Below, piece after piece: positions 27,301 to 38,437 of a stretch of 64,000 nt of DNA. Below the pieces are notes generated by a model, which saw nothing but the letters and a program-made list of their open reading frames with translations, made no database searches and was not told where the DNA came from. Origin of the DNA: Myrica gale (taxonomy: Eukaryota; Streptophyta; Magnoliopsida; Fagales; Myricaceae); contig OZ005608.1 of assembly GCA_963930655.1 (NCBI GenBank), forward strand, positions 24,763,271 through 24,827,270, given 5' to 3'. Within the stretch, counting starts at the first letter, position 1, and every line of letters starts with the position of its first letter. Position numbers and translations under genes: made by a program.

Positions 27301-30186
27301 AAACAATTTATAAAAAAACCAAATTGAGCATAGAAACTTACTGTTCCCATGATATCACTCACGTCTACCGATGCAAATTCACATGATAGGGCTGGAAAAC
27401 TAACAAGACAATTGAGGAGAAATTAACAAACTAGATTAATGAGAGAGAGAGAGAGGGTAGTTGAAAAAATTTACAAAACTTAGAAGAATGAGATGCCAAG
27501 AAACCAAGCAAGAAGACAGACAAATCAAATGTGGTAATTATAGTAAGAAGAGGTTTTGCTTCACTTGTCAATAATTTGATATGCCTCACCTCCCCACAAT
27601 ACCACTAAACATGTCTGTGCACATATTTAGAAGACACATAAACATAAATATATGTATAATTGTTCAAACCCATCCGGTGGACTGCCAAGCTACAAGTCCC
27701 ACAACGCAGGAGAGAGATTCTCCTCCACTGCTCATCACCTAACGTGTTGAATCCAACAAGTGAAAGGTGCCTTCTTTTATTGTGAAAAACTTGTCAACTG
27801 AACCCCAATATCTCATCAACAACAATTCAAGGTATCAATCAATTCATACTGTGTCTACACTATCAAAACCAGCCCCAAGTCCAACCCATTGATGAACTAT
27901 GCCTTCGTGTATACGGATGTTCGACATTTCCCAAAGAGACAATAACACCAACTGCGGAAATATTATGCCAGTGTTTGTGTCTGTGTGCACGTGTGTTTGG
28001 TAAGACCTACATTCATCTAAAAGATGACTCGTCAAAATTTCAGAAGCAACTAAAATACTATAGAACTCACCTCATATTAAAATCAATTCGTAAGAAGTCT
28101 CCATCAGTACTCTTGTCTACAATGACCGTGGTAGATGTGCTGACAGTCAAATAATTATTCAATTCCTGTAAGATGAACATTGTAATTTAAATCAAGAAAC
28201 AAAACTACTGAGTATAGGCAAAAGGTTCCCATGGCAGTCTGAAAAACATGAAAAGGAAAAAGAAAAGAAAAAAATGACAACCATATGGCCTACTTCCATC
28301 TAGGAAGTTGAAACAAATCCCAAGAATCAATAAGACTGGTTCTACATAACACTGGATAAATCCTCAATCTCAAATAGCTCATGAATACTTTATGATAACC
28401 GTTCAAGCCCATAATAATCAGGTAAGGTGTTAAAGCTATCTACCATTCCAAATAAAAACACCATGAATAGTGCTGCTACTATGGATAATCCTGCACCTGA
28501 TAACGATGCCTCTGTCAAATCTCTTGGAATTTTCCTGCAAACAGAAAAGCACGTGGCGTAAAAACATCCATAAAGTACCAATATTATTCACAAAGGAAAA
28601 GTTGTATACCAACCAGTGACTTTGCTGCAACTTACAAAACATAAAGGAAAGGACAGAAGAAAAAATATCAGAAGTTGGGGTTATTTTCATCTATATCTCT
28701 TTTCTTCCAACTGTAGGAAAAGCCTAAAGAAACATGTCAATCAATCTCTTTCTCTATTCTCTATTACTAGTATGCATAAAAATTTAATTGCTTGATGGGT
28801 CATCACCAGATTTGCTAAGCTAATGTTTATGAAAGAGGTGAGATCTAGTCCACAGCATTTCAAAAAAGAATCCATGCATATTACATACCGTTCCATTGCA
28901 TTCGAACAAAGAATCAAACTTGTTCTCTCAAGCATTATAGTTAGGAACCTAGGATATTAATCTTCTTGATTCTTTTTAACATTTCAATTTAAACCATAGT
29001 CTTGTTATTGTATCCTCAATCGGAAAATACATGTCACTGGATGTTTCTCACCTTGCTATATCGCTTATGCATTCATAACAAGCAACTAAGATGTAAATAC
29101 TTCAAGAAGAGCTTTTCTCCTATGGACTACCATCCCGCTCTTGCTTACACTGATAAACTTGAACTCAGTGAGCCTAATTTGAGGTTCCAGTTTGAGTTAA
29201 CCCTCCCATAAAAAGTGTATTTAGACTCAAATGGAAATGCATATAAAACAACGAAGTTACCTTCATGCAGCTTTTAAAGGATTATACTTAACGATAAAAG
29301 TAACTTTATCCTTTTATACACCTTCATACATCTTCTAAAGGCTTAGACATAACGATAAAAGTAACTTTATCCTTTTTTACATACTTTTTCAAGCCACGCT
29401 AGTTCTTATGAAGGGGGCAACTGGCATTGAAATTTCAAATTAGGGTCAGAATTGTACTGAATCAAAGTTTATGTTTGGAAGTTTAAAAGGTGGTAGCTCA
29501 TGTGATGCATGAAAACGTAATTAAGATTATATTTTAACTCGATATATGAGAACCATGACTCTGCAGACAAAGTTAATCCCTTCAAATCGTTCTTTACATA
29601 CTCTAGTAATCAATTGGATAACCCCAGAATGTAGCTAGAAGCCTTCGCTAGTTACACCATACTTCAATACACACTAAATCATTCACAAAGACCAAAATCC
29701 TGACACCGAAATCTCACACCCCGAACCATTTCTCCACGTAGCCAGCAACTGTTCTGATCATTCCTTTATGGACTAAACTCACATACGTGCATACTTCGTA
29801 TACTTAAGTAAGAGGCACACTAACGACCAAATTGAATACACCTCTGTACCCAAAAAAACTGGTTTCTATTAGACCACTACAATACAAAATTGACAATCCA
29901 TATCACAACACGCTCAATTAACCCGATCCAATCACAATTCACGCCGTTATGAGCATTATTCTGACAATGGACGACAAATATACGCATAGGGATCAGTTTC
30001 TACCTACATGTATGTCTTCGTGTCAATAAAATTCACAAAACAAACACGCACACGCAGATGCGGCACACAGAGTAAAGAAAAACAGCTACCATTTGTAGCA
30101 TGTAGAACGGTAGAGAAGGGTGAGAGAGAGAGAGAGAGATCTGACCTGTAAAAATCGACGGATTTTAGCTTCTTGGCGGAAAACAT
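21395..30186 (-). CDS. PDIL5-4: Protein disulfide isomerase-like 5-4 (thioredoxin plus ERGIC/Erv-like domains), 15 exons
   Basis: ER/Golgi membrane protein combining a thioredoxin fold with COPII-vesicle receptor (Erv41/Erv46-like) segments. Minus-strand exons: 30146-30186, 28444-28534, 28071-28165, 27342-27399, 26494-26678, 26321-26378, 25315-25355, 25115-25189, 23892-23948, 23133-23199, 22868-23014, 22314-22535, 21724-21876, 21553-21630, 21395-21472. They sum to 1446 nt (481 residues plus stop) with consistent phases and GT-AG sites. The start is MFSAKKLKSVDFYRKIPRD, followed by a membrane segment (LSIVAALFMVFLFGM). The thioredoxin site is NFFAPWCYWSNRL, with CYWS instead of CxxC. Then come VDCTEEPDLCRR and HIQGYPSIRIFRKG. 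The C-terminal Erv-like part has FDPTQMNMSHVISHLSFG and EYEYTAHSS, a second membrane segment (NVCAIIGGVFTVAGILDS) and the tail VELGKNF. No break was found, so it appears intact. Confidence 0.95.
23645..23778. repeat. Inverted repeat with C-run/G-run centre in a PDIL5-4 intron
   Basis: CAAATGCTTCATATTTA (23645-23661) is the perfect reverse complement of 23762-23778. The centre holds a C-run, T-run and G-run that also self-pair. It lies in the intron between exons 23133-23199 and 23892-23948. It could be a small foldback element. Confidence 0.6.
29261..29385. repeat. About 60-bp tandem duplication in PDIL5-4 intron 1
   Basis: Two neighbouring units share ACGATAAAAGTAACTTTATC followed by CTTTT, with a diverged spacer (CCTTCATGCAGC versus CCTTCATACATC). 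It is simple intronic repetition. Confidence 0.6.
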
Positions 30187-31862
30187 GGTCGCGAATTTTG
30201 GATTCTCAGACGAGAGCAAGAGATGGAGATGGAGATGGAAAGAGAGAGAAGCTCAAATCCCAGAATAAAGGGGCTCAAATAGATCTGCTGGAGTTGGGGG
30301 GGAAGCCAATTATCTAAATCTTAATTCGCGTTCCATTTTCATTCGCTCTCCGGTGTCTTTTCTCCTCTCTCTGTTTCACTCTTCTCCACGTAAAAGCATT
30401 AAACTCCGCGCTCTGACCTCGCGTTTTATGCGGATTTCATCTTTCTGTATCCCAGTGTGCTTTTTCTTATAGAAAATGCCGGAAGATTATAACGCGTTGC
30501 TCTGTGCAGTCTTTTTAAAAAAAAAATTGGAGCCGAGCGACAAGTATCAGTCTGTCACTATTGGACTATCCGTAGCTTCATCCTATTATGTTTTACTATT
30601 AATTTTATAGTTTATTTTATTTTGCCAATATTCTTATTTATCTGTGGAACTTACATGGCATTTTATTCTTATGTTATTTCTTTTTTTGTTTGATTGGTGC
30701 TGATTCACTATTTCCATTTCCATGCATACACTGCCTGAAAAATGATTGGATGCTGTGGGCCTTCCTCATTGCAGTGGTTTGGGAGATAGTTCCCTGAATT
30801 GCCTTGCTGAAACTGATGTCCTCCACGAGATCCACGTCCACGGGAGTTATTTGGGCCTTAAAATGGGCCAGATTTGTTGGTTCTATTGTTTAGGCCCTAA
30901 AACAATTCTAAATGGGCTAATGATATTCAGCCCATTTTTACATTATTTTAAGGCTTGGGCTATTTCAAAAAGCCATACATGTGCTAAACACAAACTAAAA
31001 AACCATGCAAATTCAGCCACAATCAATTAAGCTCTAAATTGTTATTTTTTCTTTCTTTCTGAGCAATACTTACTACTTATTAGTCCTTCCTACCCTAGCG
31101 ATCTGAAACGCACCGTCTTCAGCGAAAATCTCATCTCTCTGTGAACTTGATACCAAAATGCTCGTATCGCATTATCAATTTTGTAAAATTGAGCCTCATA
31201 TTTCTGGCGTTAAATGTTTCGAAAGCTGTATATATTGCTTACCTTGTTTGTGATGAGTGATTTCAAAAGCAGCACCCATTCTATGATTTTGTTTAGTTCT
31301 TGGTGGAGATTAAAGCTGTACTAGTGAAGTAGGATCTTATATGAGCTTCCTTTGTGACTCGCTGTAGTTTGGAAATTTCTAATATCATGTGGTTATATTT
31401 TGCGGTTTTGATGGTGATCTAGTTGTGGTATTTGTCACAATTCTAAGATTTGCCTCACTGCTATCATAAAAGGGAATTTATAATGAATTCTTATTTAATA
31501 AGAGAATTTTTTGTTGATTCTTGGACTCTATACCCACTCCTTGGGGGAGGAGCTGACCCATTTTCTATGAAAAACATGACAGTCAACTGAAAGGTTCTCT
31601 ACCTACGTACACTGGCACATAAGGACTTGCATCACCTAGACCAATTTTTCCCAAATATTATAGTGAAAAACAGAACCCCTATAAGAGTAAAAAAAAAAAC
31701 CCATCCCCTCATGCATGATAATTTGGATGGCCTGCAGACATATGTTAAAATTGCCAACAGACGATCAAATTGAGAGCATTTTATTTTTTAGCATATCGAG
31801 ACATATGCCATGAAGAAACTACATGCAGAGTGCAGTTCAATTCAGTTCACTGGTACAAGTTA
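30187..31862. other. Spacer between divergent PDIL5-4 and ETFA copies
   Basis: It holds the PDIL5-4 leader (with a GA-rich tract at about 30120-30140) and AT-rich DNA. The first ETFA exon with the mitochondrial targeting peptide should lie here, but no ATG-led, transit-like reading ending at a suitable donor was found. Confidence 0.5.
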
Positions 31863-31944
31863 GAGTTGGCAAGGAGTGTCAACACTCTTTCTCTATGTAG
31901 GCTGAGTTGGCAAGGAGTGTCAACACTCTTTCTCTATGTAGGCT
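31863..31944. repeat. 41-bp tandem duplication copying a splice acceptor of ETFA
   Basis: Units 31863-31903 and 31904-31944 are identical (each starts GAGTTGGCAAGG and ends CTATGTAGGCT). Each contains a usable acceptor ATGTAG|GCT. Only the downstream acceptor keeps the ETFA frame. Confidence 0.9.
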
Positions 31945-33560
31945 AGTACGCTGGTCCTTGCTGAGCATGAAGCTGGTTTTATCAAGGCCCCATCGGTGAG
32001 GGCAGTGGTGGCTGCTAATTCAGTAAGCAAGGAAAACTCTATCTCTGTGCTATTGGCAGGCTCGGGTCCTTCCCTTCAAGAAGCTGCTGCACATGCTGCC
32101 TCATGCCATCCCTCAGTTTCTCAGGTAGCTAAACCCACTCTTAGTCCTCATTACTGTGCATGGACTTTCTGGTTCACTGCTCCTTACTTCTGTGTTCATT
32201 AATTTTTTTGTTCAAAAATGAACTATGCCATTTCAATTTTTCTATTCAAAATGCACTTGTAGATGTATATCAATTTCAAGGGTGCTATTTTCGAGATCCA
32301 GTGAAATGGATTAGCTTGTTCTGTAAGGTAGAGGTGGAATTGAGTGTAATGAATGTCAGACCGAGTGTTTCTTTGGTGCTCTTTCGTAGCACCTGTTGAA
32401 GTCAAAATATCTAGTTTTCCAACTCACAACAAGGCTATAATTTCCTAGAGTTACATATTTTGGCACAATGAAAAACGTTAATTTGGCAAAGCCCAGAAGT
32501 CATACCATCTGCAAGATATTATATTATTCCATATTTTCGCAGTTAATATTCATGGAAGAAAACAATTTATCACGCATTTAAGTGCATTTTTCATTTTACA
32601 GATATATCTTTCAAACCTGGTTCAGTGAAATAATATTACAGGATTCTGAAAGTTTGCAGATGCATTTCTTGCACAGGTGCTTGTAGCTGATTCCGAGAAA
32701 TTTACATATCCATTATCGGAACCTTGGGCTAAACTAGTCCATTTAGTGCAGCAGAGAGGTGGCTACTCGCACATAATTGCACCTTCAGGTTCTTTTGGGA
32801 AAAACATTCTACCACGCGCTGCTGCGCTTTTAGGTGTTTCTCCAGTTACAGATGTTATTGAAATATTGGAATCTAATCTATTTGTCAGGTATATTCTGTT
32901 GCTTGGCCCTTTTGCTTGACCTTGATGCCTTCCCCTATTGTGTTGTCTATTGGCTAATATGTAGCCCTTTGGCTACATGGTTCTCATTGTCTTCTTTCTT
33001 CCGTTATGTACACTGGCCGAATTGGTTGCATGCATCACATTGAATTAGTACAGGAATGGATGAGTGGTTCGTAGAAACTACCAAATTAATGTCTATAAGA
33101 CATGAGTATTTGGCTCAGACGTGATATTCACCTCATTTCTTGGCACAACAAGCTTTCTTTGCTCAGTCATTGACAGTTTCACTCCGTCCTTAAGTCATAT
33201 AGATATACACATATGCAATAACTGAATGCTTTAAATGTTGAAATACAAAGTCCTCAATGAGATCTCATAGGTGCATAACCTAAAATCAAACACGAAATGG
33301 CTTCCACCTCAATTGTTGTGTCCTGCAAAGGTACTACTAGGGAAAATAATTTCTTGCTCCTGGTGCTTTTGGGATTCTACAAGTCACTTTTAAGGCTTAA
33401 CTATGTTTCTGATGTAGATTTCATTATCTGACCGAGAGATCTTGGAATAATTTGGCAGGCCCATATATGCTGGTAATGCACTGTGTACCGTTCGCAACAC
33501 TGATGCCAACCCTTGTATGATGACAATTAGATCTACATCTTTCCCTGTGCCCCCAACCTC

Positions 33561-33726
33561 TATCACGATATTCACTCTGTTATATTAGTTAGTCAGTTAC
33601 ATAATTAGTTAAGTATTTTCTGTTGGCTTAGCTGTTAGTCATACGTCCAAAGCTATGTATAAATATCAACCTCTTGTATTCAGTTCGATACAATATACAA
33701 TATACACATTTTCACCAATCTCTACA
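33561..33726 (+). repeat. 5' LTR of the Copia element
   Basis: It is 166 bp, starting TATCACGATATTC and ending TCTCTACA. It is 165/166 identical to the 3' LTR. Confidence 0.95.
33658..33665 (+). promoter_or_regulatory. Copia LTR TATA box
   Basis: TATAAATA lies inside the 5' LTR, 62 bp before its end. It is the likely core promoter of the element. Confidence 0.6.
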
Positions 33727-33738
33727 TGGTATCAGAGC
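33727..33738 (+). other. Copia primer-binding site
   Basis: TGGTATCAGAGC directly follows the LTR. This is the common plant Copia site complementary to the 3' end of initiator tRNA-Met. Confidence 0.85.
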
Positions 33739-33782
33739 TTTTCTTTTCTCTGTTTCCGCAAGTCTGATTTTGTGCATACAAC

Positions 33783-36700
33783 ATGACTGAATCTACTCCT
33801 CCAGTCATTGCTTCATCCCCTGTTTCACCTCCAGTGGTCAATCCTGACTCACTTAGATCATACTCTTCATCTCTCTTTTCTTCCATCGATGCAAATCCAT
33901 CTAATCCTTTATACCTTCATCATGCCGAAACTCCTAATACAGTCCTCGTTTCTCAACCTCTTCTTGGTGCTCAGAACTATTCTACTTGGCATCGTGCAAT
34001 GATCATGGCTCTTACTATAAAGAATAAGCTTGGATTCATTCATGGAACTATCCCCAAGCCTCCTCCAACTGATCCTGATTTGTTCTTTACTTGGTCACGT
34101 TGTGACATGATGGTTACAGCATGGATACTTAATTCCATTGCCCAGCCTATTGCTGCTTCTATGATGTATGTTGATTCTGCTCAGCATGTTTGGAATGAGC
34201 TCCGTGAACGTTTTACTCAATCCAATGGTCCTCGAGTATTTCACATTCGCAAGAACTTTGCTACATTGCTTCAAGCAAATGCCTCGGTCAGTCATTACTT
34301 CACCAAGCTCAAGATGTTTTGGGATGAGCTTCAATCTTTTTCTCAACTTGACAATTGCATATGTGGATCTGAGTGTCGAGCCACAAAGTCTATCATTGCT
34401 AGTCAAGAGAGGGAATTTATTCTTCAATTTCTCATGGGCTTAGATGAGAAGTTTGCTCATGCTCGTGGACAAATACTCTTGAATGATCCTCTGCCTCCAA
34501 TCAACAAGGTTTTTTCTCTCATTGTTCAAGAGGAGGATCAATTGAGTCATCAATCTGTCACGGAAGAACCTGTTGCCATGGCATTAAAATCTGAGATTGC
34601 TCGCAACAATAGATACAAGCCTCATTCTAAACCACTTTGTACACATTGTGGCAAATCTGGACATACAGTGGACAAATGCTATAGACTTCACGGTTTTCCT
34701 CCTGGTTTCAAGTTCACAAAAGGAAAATCTGTTCATATTGCTAATCAAGATTTGGCAGATCTTTCAATATCTGATCCTGCATCTGTTCAAGAGCAGTGTC
34801 ATAATTTCATTTCATCTCTTCAAAATCAACCTCTCCTGAATCAATCATCTGTTAATCATGTCTCAGTTGCTTCACAGATCAATGATTCTCTTGTTCCAAA
34901 TTTTTCAGGTATTTCATTTCAATTACCTTTGCATTCTTCCTCACATATGTCTTGTCATTCTACTCAATTTTCATCCTCTTCACAATCTTGGATCCTTGAC
35001 ACAGGTGCCACGGATCATATGATTTCTTCTCTTAATTTTTTAACTTCGAAACCTTCTCTTGTTCAGATAAAAATCAATCTTCCTAATGGTCATCATGTTA
35101 CTGCAACACATATAGGCACAGTAACTTTCAGCAGTGGTCTTTCTTTGAAAAATGTTCTTTACATTCCACATTTTTCAGTCAATCTTATCTCTGCCAGTAA
35201 ATTGACTACTGACACATCTTGTTGTTTGATTTTTCTTCACACTTTTTGTTATATACAGGGCCTTTCTCCTTGGAGGACGATTGGAATTGCTAGAATATTC
35301 AAGGGCCTATATCATCTCCTGCCAGCATGTGTGTCTTCTTGTGATTCTGCACTTCCTTCTTCATGTAATAATAGTTCTACAACTTCTCATTTTTCATGGC
35401 ACTGTCGTTTAGGCCATGTTTCTGACTCTCGTTTGAAGCTAATAAAGTCTTTTTTGCCACATTCTATTCCTTCTTCTTTATTAACTCCTTCACCCTGCTC
35501 AGTCTGTCATATCAGCAAACAAAAGCACTTATCATTTCCCACTAGTACCTCTCATGCTACTTGTCTTTTTCAATTAGTTCACTGTGATATCTGGGGTCCA
35601 TTTCCTACTATGTCATATGATGGTTTTTCTTATTTTCTTTCCATAGTAGATGACTATTCTCGATGTACATGGGTTTATCTTATGAAATCCAAATCTGAAA
35701 CCAGGAATCACATCATCTCTTTTTGCCATCTAGTCAAAAATCAGTTTCACACTTCTGTTAAAACTCTACGATCAGACAATGGCTTAGAGTTTAACATGCA
35801 TGAATTCTTCTCTCAAAATGGTATCCTTCATCACAAAAGTTGTCCATATACTCCACAACAAAATTCTGTTGTTGAAAGGAAACACCAGCACATTTTGAAT
35901 GTAGCTAGGTCCCTACGGTTTCAATCTTTTCTTCCTTTGCCTTATTGGAGTGATTGCATTCGCACAACAGTTCACATCATTAATAGATTACCTACTCCTT
36001 TACTTCATAATCATTCCCCTTTTGAACTTCTATTCCAGAAAATTCCCAATTATTCTCTTCTTAGGACTTTTGGCTGTTTAGCTTTTGTTTCCACTAATTC
36101 TCATTCTCGGCATAAATTTGCTCCTAGGTCAGTACCTTGTGTTTTCCTAGGATATCCTAGTGGTACAAAAGGCTATAAACTTCTTGATCCCATTACTCAT
36201 CAAATTTTTACTTCTCGGCATGTCATCTTTTATGAATCTATCTTTCCTTTTTCTAAAATTCCTTCTTCTTCTGATCTTCCAGATCCTTTTCTTTCAAATT
36301 TTGTTCTTCCATCAAGTTCTCTTACAGATAATATTGCTTACCCTCCCCATACTCCATCTGACTCCATCCATATTTCCACTCTTTCTCCTGTCACAAATAA
36401 TATTACAGATATTTCTCCTCCTTCCACATCTCTTCCTGATAATTCTGTTCCTCCTCCCATTTCTACACCCAATTTCATTTCTTCTCCTCATCTCACATCC
36501 TCTTCTCCATCTCATTCCATTTTGCCTCTTGTGCGAAAATCTTCTAGAATCAAGAGACAACCACTTTACTTGCAGGACTATCATTGTCAACTTGCTCATA
36601 GCAATTCCAATTCCTCCTTGGATACAGGTTCTATCCCTTGCCCTCTATATCCTTTGTCATCTTTTCTTTCTTATTCCAAATTGTCTTCTGCTCATAAAGC

Positions 36701-38264
36701 TTTCACCATTGCTGTTTCTAGTCATATTGAACCAAGAACTTTTCATGAGGCTGTCAAAATTCCAGAGTGGAGAGAAGCTATGAAAAATGAAATTACTGCT
36801 CTTGAACTTAATAATACATGGATATTGACTGATCTTCCTCCTAATAAGATAGCAATCGGTTGTAAATGGGTGTATAAATGTAAATTCAAATCAGATGGCA
36901 CCCTTGAGCGTTATAAGGCCAGATTGGTTGCTAAAGGGTACACCCAACAAGAGGGCCTCGATTACTTTGATACATTCTCACCCGTGGCCAAACTTACAAC
37001 TGTTCGTTGTCTATTGGCTCTAGCTGCAATCCATCACTGGGAACTCCATCAGCTAGATGTTAATAATGCTTTCCTCCATGGTGAGCTTGATGAAGAAGTG
37101 TTTATGAAATTGCCTCCTGGATTTTCTCATTCTGGTGACCAGCGTGTCTGTCGCTTAACTAAGTCTTTATATGGCTTAAAACAGGCCAGCAGACAATGGT
37201 TTCAGAAGTTTTCTTCTACTTTGCTTCATTATGGTTTTAAGCAATCTTCTTCTGATCACTCTCTCTTTGTTAAAGATGATGGATCTGTGTTCTTAGCTCT
37301 TCTGGTCTATGTTGATGACATAGTAATAGCAAGTAATTCCTCTTCTTCTGTTGCTCTTTTAAAGACATGGCTTGATTCTTGTTTCAAGCTTAAAGATTTG
37401 GGTCCTTTGAAGTTCTTCTTGGGGCTGGAAGTGGCCCGATCTTCGGCTGGAATATCTCTGTGTCAGCGCAAGTATTGTCTAGAACTTATTCAAGATGCTG
37501 GTCTCTTGGCTGCCAAACCTTCCAACATTCCTATGGATTCCAGTTCTAGACTTAATAGTTCTGATGGTTCTCTTCTCACTGATCCTACATCTTATCGCCG
37601 ATTAATTGGTAGATTGTTATATCTAACAATTACTCGCCCTGATATTTGTTATGCTGTTAACACTCTCAGTCAATTTTTATCTCAACCCCGAGAGCCTCAT
37701 CAAGCTGCTGCTTTCAAAGTTCTCAAGTACCTCAAAACTTCTCCCGGGCAACGCATTTTTCTGTCCAGCAAATCTTCTATTCAATTACAAGCTTTTTGTG
37801 ATAGTGACTGGGGTGCTTGTCCTGACACTAGGAGGTCTGTTACTGGATATGCAATCTTTCTTGGTGATTCTTTGATTTCATGGAAATCAAAGAAACAAGT
37901 CACTGTTAGCCGCTCCTCTGCTGAGGCAGAATATCGAGCCATGGCTGTGACTTGCTGTGAGTTGAAGTGGCTGGCCAGTCTCTTACATGATCTTCATCTT
38001 ACTCATGACAAACCTACATTTCTTTTCTGTGACAGCAAGGCTGCCTTGCATATTGCAGCTAATCCTGTGTTTCACGAGAGGACGAAACACATCGAGATCG
38101 ATTGTCATTTGGTCCGGAATATGGTGCTGCAAAAATTTGTCAAGACGTTTCATGTTGCTTCTGCACATCAGCTAGCTGACATACTGACTAAGCCCCTGCC
38201 TTATGATGTTTTTCGGTTTTTAGTTGGCAAGCTGGGTTTGCTTAATATTCATGCTCCAGCTTGA
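33783..38264 (+). CDS. Ty1/Copia gag-pol polyprotein (1493 aa), intact
   Basis: A single open frame from ATG (MTESTPPVIASSP) to TGA. Domains in order, with approximate residues: gag with the YSTWHRAM region typical of Copia (about 60-260); CCHC zinc knuckle CTHCGKSGHTVDKC (about 286-299); aspartic protease WILDTGATDHM (about 403-413); integrase zinc-binding region (HCRLGH, CSVCH) followed by the catalytic core with HCDIWGPF, RSDNGLEF and NSVVERK; reverse transcriptase with WVYKCKFKSDG, KARLVAKGYTQQ and the catalytic YVDDI (about 1176); RNase H with CDSDWGACPDTRRS and SSAEAEYRAMA. The order integrase before reverse transcriptase defines Copia. All key residues seen are present, so the element may be autonomous. 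Confidence 0.97.
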   Translation: MTESTPPVIASSPVSPPVVNPDSLRSYSSSLFSSIDANPSNPLYLHHAETPNTVLVSQPLLGAQNYSTWHRAMIMALTIKNKLGFIHGTIPKPPPTDPDLFFTWSRCDMMVTAWILNSIAQPIAASMMYVDSAQHVWNELRERFTQSNGPRVFHIRKNFATLLQANASVSHYFTKLKMFWDELQSFSQLDNCICGSECRATKSIIASQEREFILQFLMGLDEKFAHARGQILLNDPLPPINKVFSLIVQEEDQLSHQSVTEEPVAMALKSEIARNNRYKPHSKPLCTHCGKSGHTVDKCYRLHGFPPGFKFTKGKSVHIANQDLADLSISDPASVQEQCHNFISSLQNQPLLNQSSVNHVSVASQINDSLVPNFSGISFQLPLHSSSHMSCHSTQFSSSSQSWILDTGATDHMISSLNFLTSKPSLVQIKINLPNGHHVTATHIGTVTFSSGLSLKNVLYIPHFSVNLISASKLTTDTSCCLIFLHTFCYIQGLSPWRTIGIARIFKGLYHLLPACVSSCDSALPSSCNNSSTTSHFSWHCRLGHVSDSRLKLIKSFLPHSIPSSLLTPSPCSVCHISKQKHLSFPTSTSHATCLFQLVHCDIWGPFPTMSYDGFSYFLSIVDDYSRCTWVYLMKSKSETRNHIISFCHLVKNQFHTSVKTLRSDNGLEFNMHEFFSQNGILHHKSCPYTPQQNSVVERKHQHILNVARSLRFQSFLPLPYWSDCIRTTVHIINRLPTPLLHNHSPFELLFQKIPNYSLLRTFGCLAFVSTNSHSRHKFAPRSVPCVFLGYPSGTKGYKLLDPITHQIFTSRHVIFYESIFPFSKIPSSSDLPDPFLSNFVLPSSSLTDNIAYPPHTPSDSIHISTLSPVTNNITDISPPSTSLPDNSVPPPISTPNFISSPHLTSSSPSHSILPLVRKSSRIKRQPLYLQDYHCQLAHSNSNSSLDTGSIPCPLYPLSSFLSYSKLSSAHKAFTIAVSSHIEPRTFHEAVKIPEWREAMKNEITALELNNTWILTDLPPNKIAIGCKWVYKCKFKSDGTLERYKARLVAKGYTQQEGLDYFDTFSPVAKLTTVRCLLALAAIHHWELHQLDVNNAFLHGELDEEVFMKLPPGFSHSGDQRVCRLTKSLYGLKQASRQWFQKFSSTLLHYGFKQSSSDHSLFVKDDGSVFLALLVYVDDIVIASNSSSSVALLKTWLDSCFKLKDLGPLKFFLGLEVARSSAGISLCQRKYCLELIQDAGLLAAKPSNIPMDSSSRLNSSDGSLLTDPTSYRRLIGRLLYLTITRPDICYAVNTLSQFLSQPREPHQAAAFKVLKYLKTSPGQRIFLSSKSSIQLQAFCDSDWGACPDTRRSVTGYAIFLGDSLISWKSKKQVTVSRSSAEAEYRAMAVTCCELKWLASLLHDLHLTHDKPTFLFCDSKAALHIAANPVFHERTKHIEIDCHLVRNMVLQKFVKTFHVASAHQLADILTKPLPYDVFRFLVGKLGLLNIHAPA

Positions 38265-38271
38265 GGGGGGC
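38261..38271 (+). other. Copia polypurine tract
   Basis: TTGAGGGGGGC overlaps the stop codon of the polyprotein and sits directly before the 3' LTR. It is the expected plus-strand primer. Confidence 0.75.
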
Positions 38272-38437
38272 TATCACGATATTCACTCTGTTATATTAGT
38301 TAGTCAGTTACATAATTAGTTAAGTATTTTCTGTTGGCTTAGCTGTTAGTCATACGTCCAAAGCTATGTATAAATATCAACCTCTTGTATTCAGTTTGAT
38401 ACAATATACAATATACACATTTTCACCAATCTCTACA
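38272..38437 (+). repeat. 3' LTR of the Copia element
   Basis: It is 166 bp with one C/T difference from the 5' LTR, and the ACCTC duplication follows. Confidence 0.95.

Larger units (their letters stand above)
33561..38437 (+). mobile_element. Young, structurally complete Ty1/Copia retrotransposon inserted in an ETFA exon
   Basis: The LTRs are 166 bp each (33561-33726, 38272-38437) and differ at one base (CAGTTCGATA versus CAGTTTGATA). A perfect 5-bp duplication ACCTC flanks the element (33556-33560, 38438-38442). A primer-binding site, one uninterrupted gag-pol frame of 1493 codons and a polypurine tract are all present. The LTR ends are TA...CA instead of TG...CA. The element has the same orientation as ETFA. 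Confidence 0.97.

Noticed and set aside
36160..36783. 207-codon Leu/Ile/Phe-rich ORF in another frame of the Copia polyprotein
   Set aside because: It lies wholly inside the intact gag-pol frame and its composition is that of an out-of-frame reading of a Ser/Pro-rich linker.
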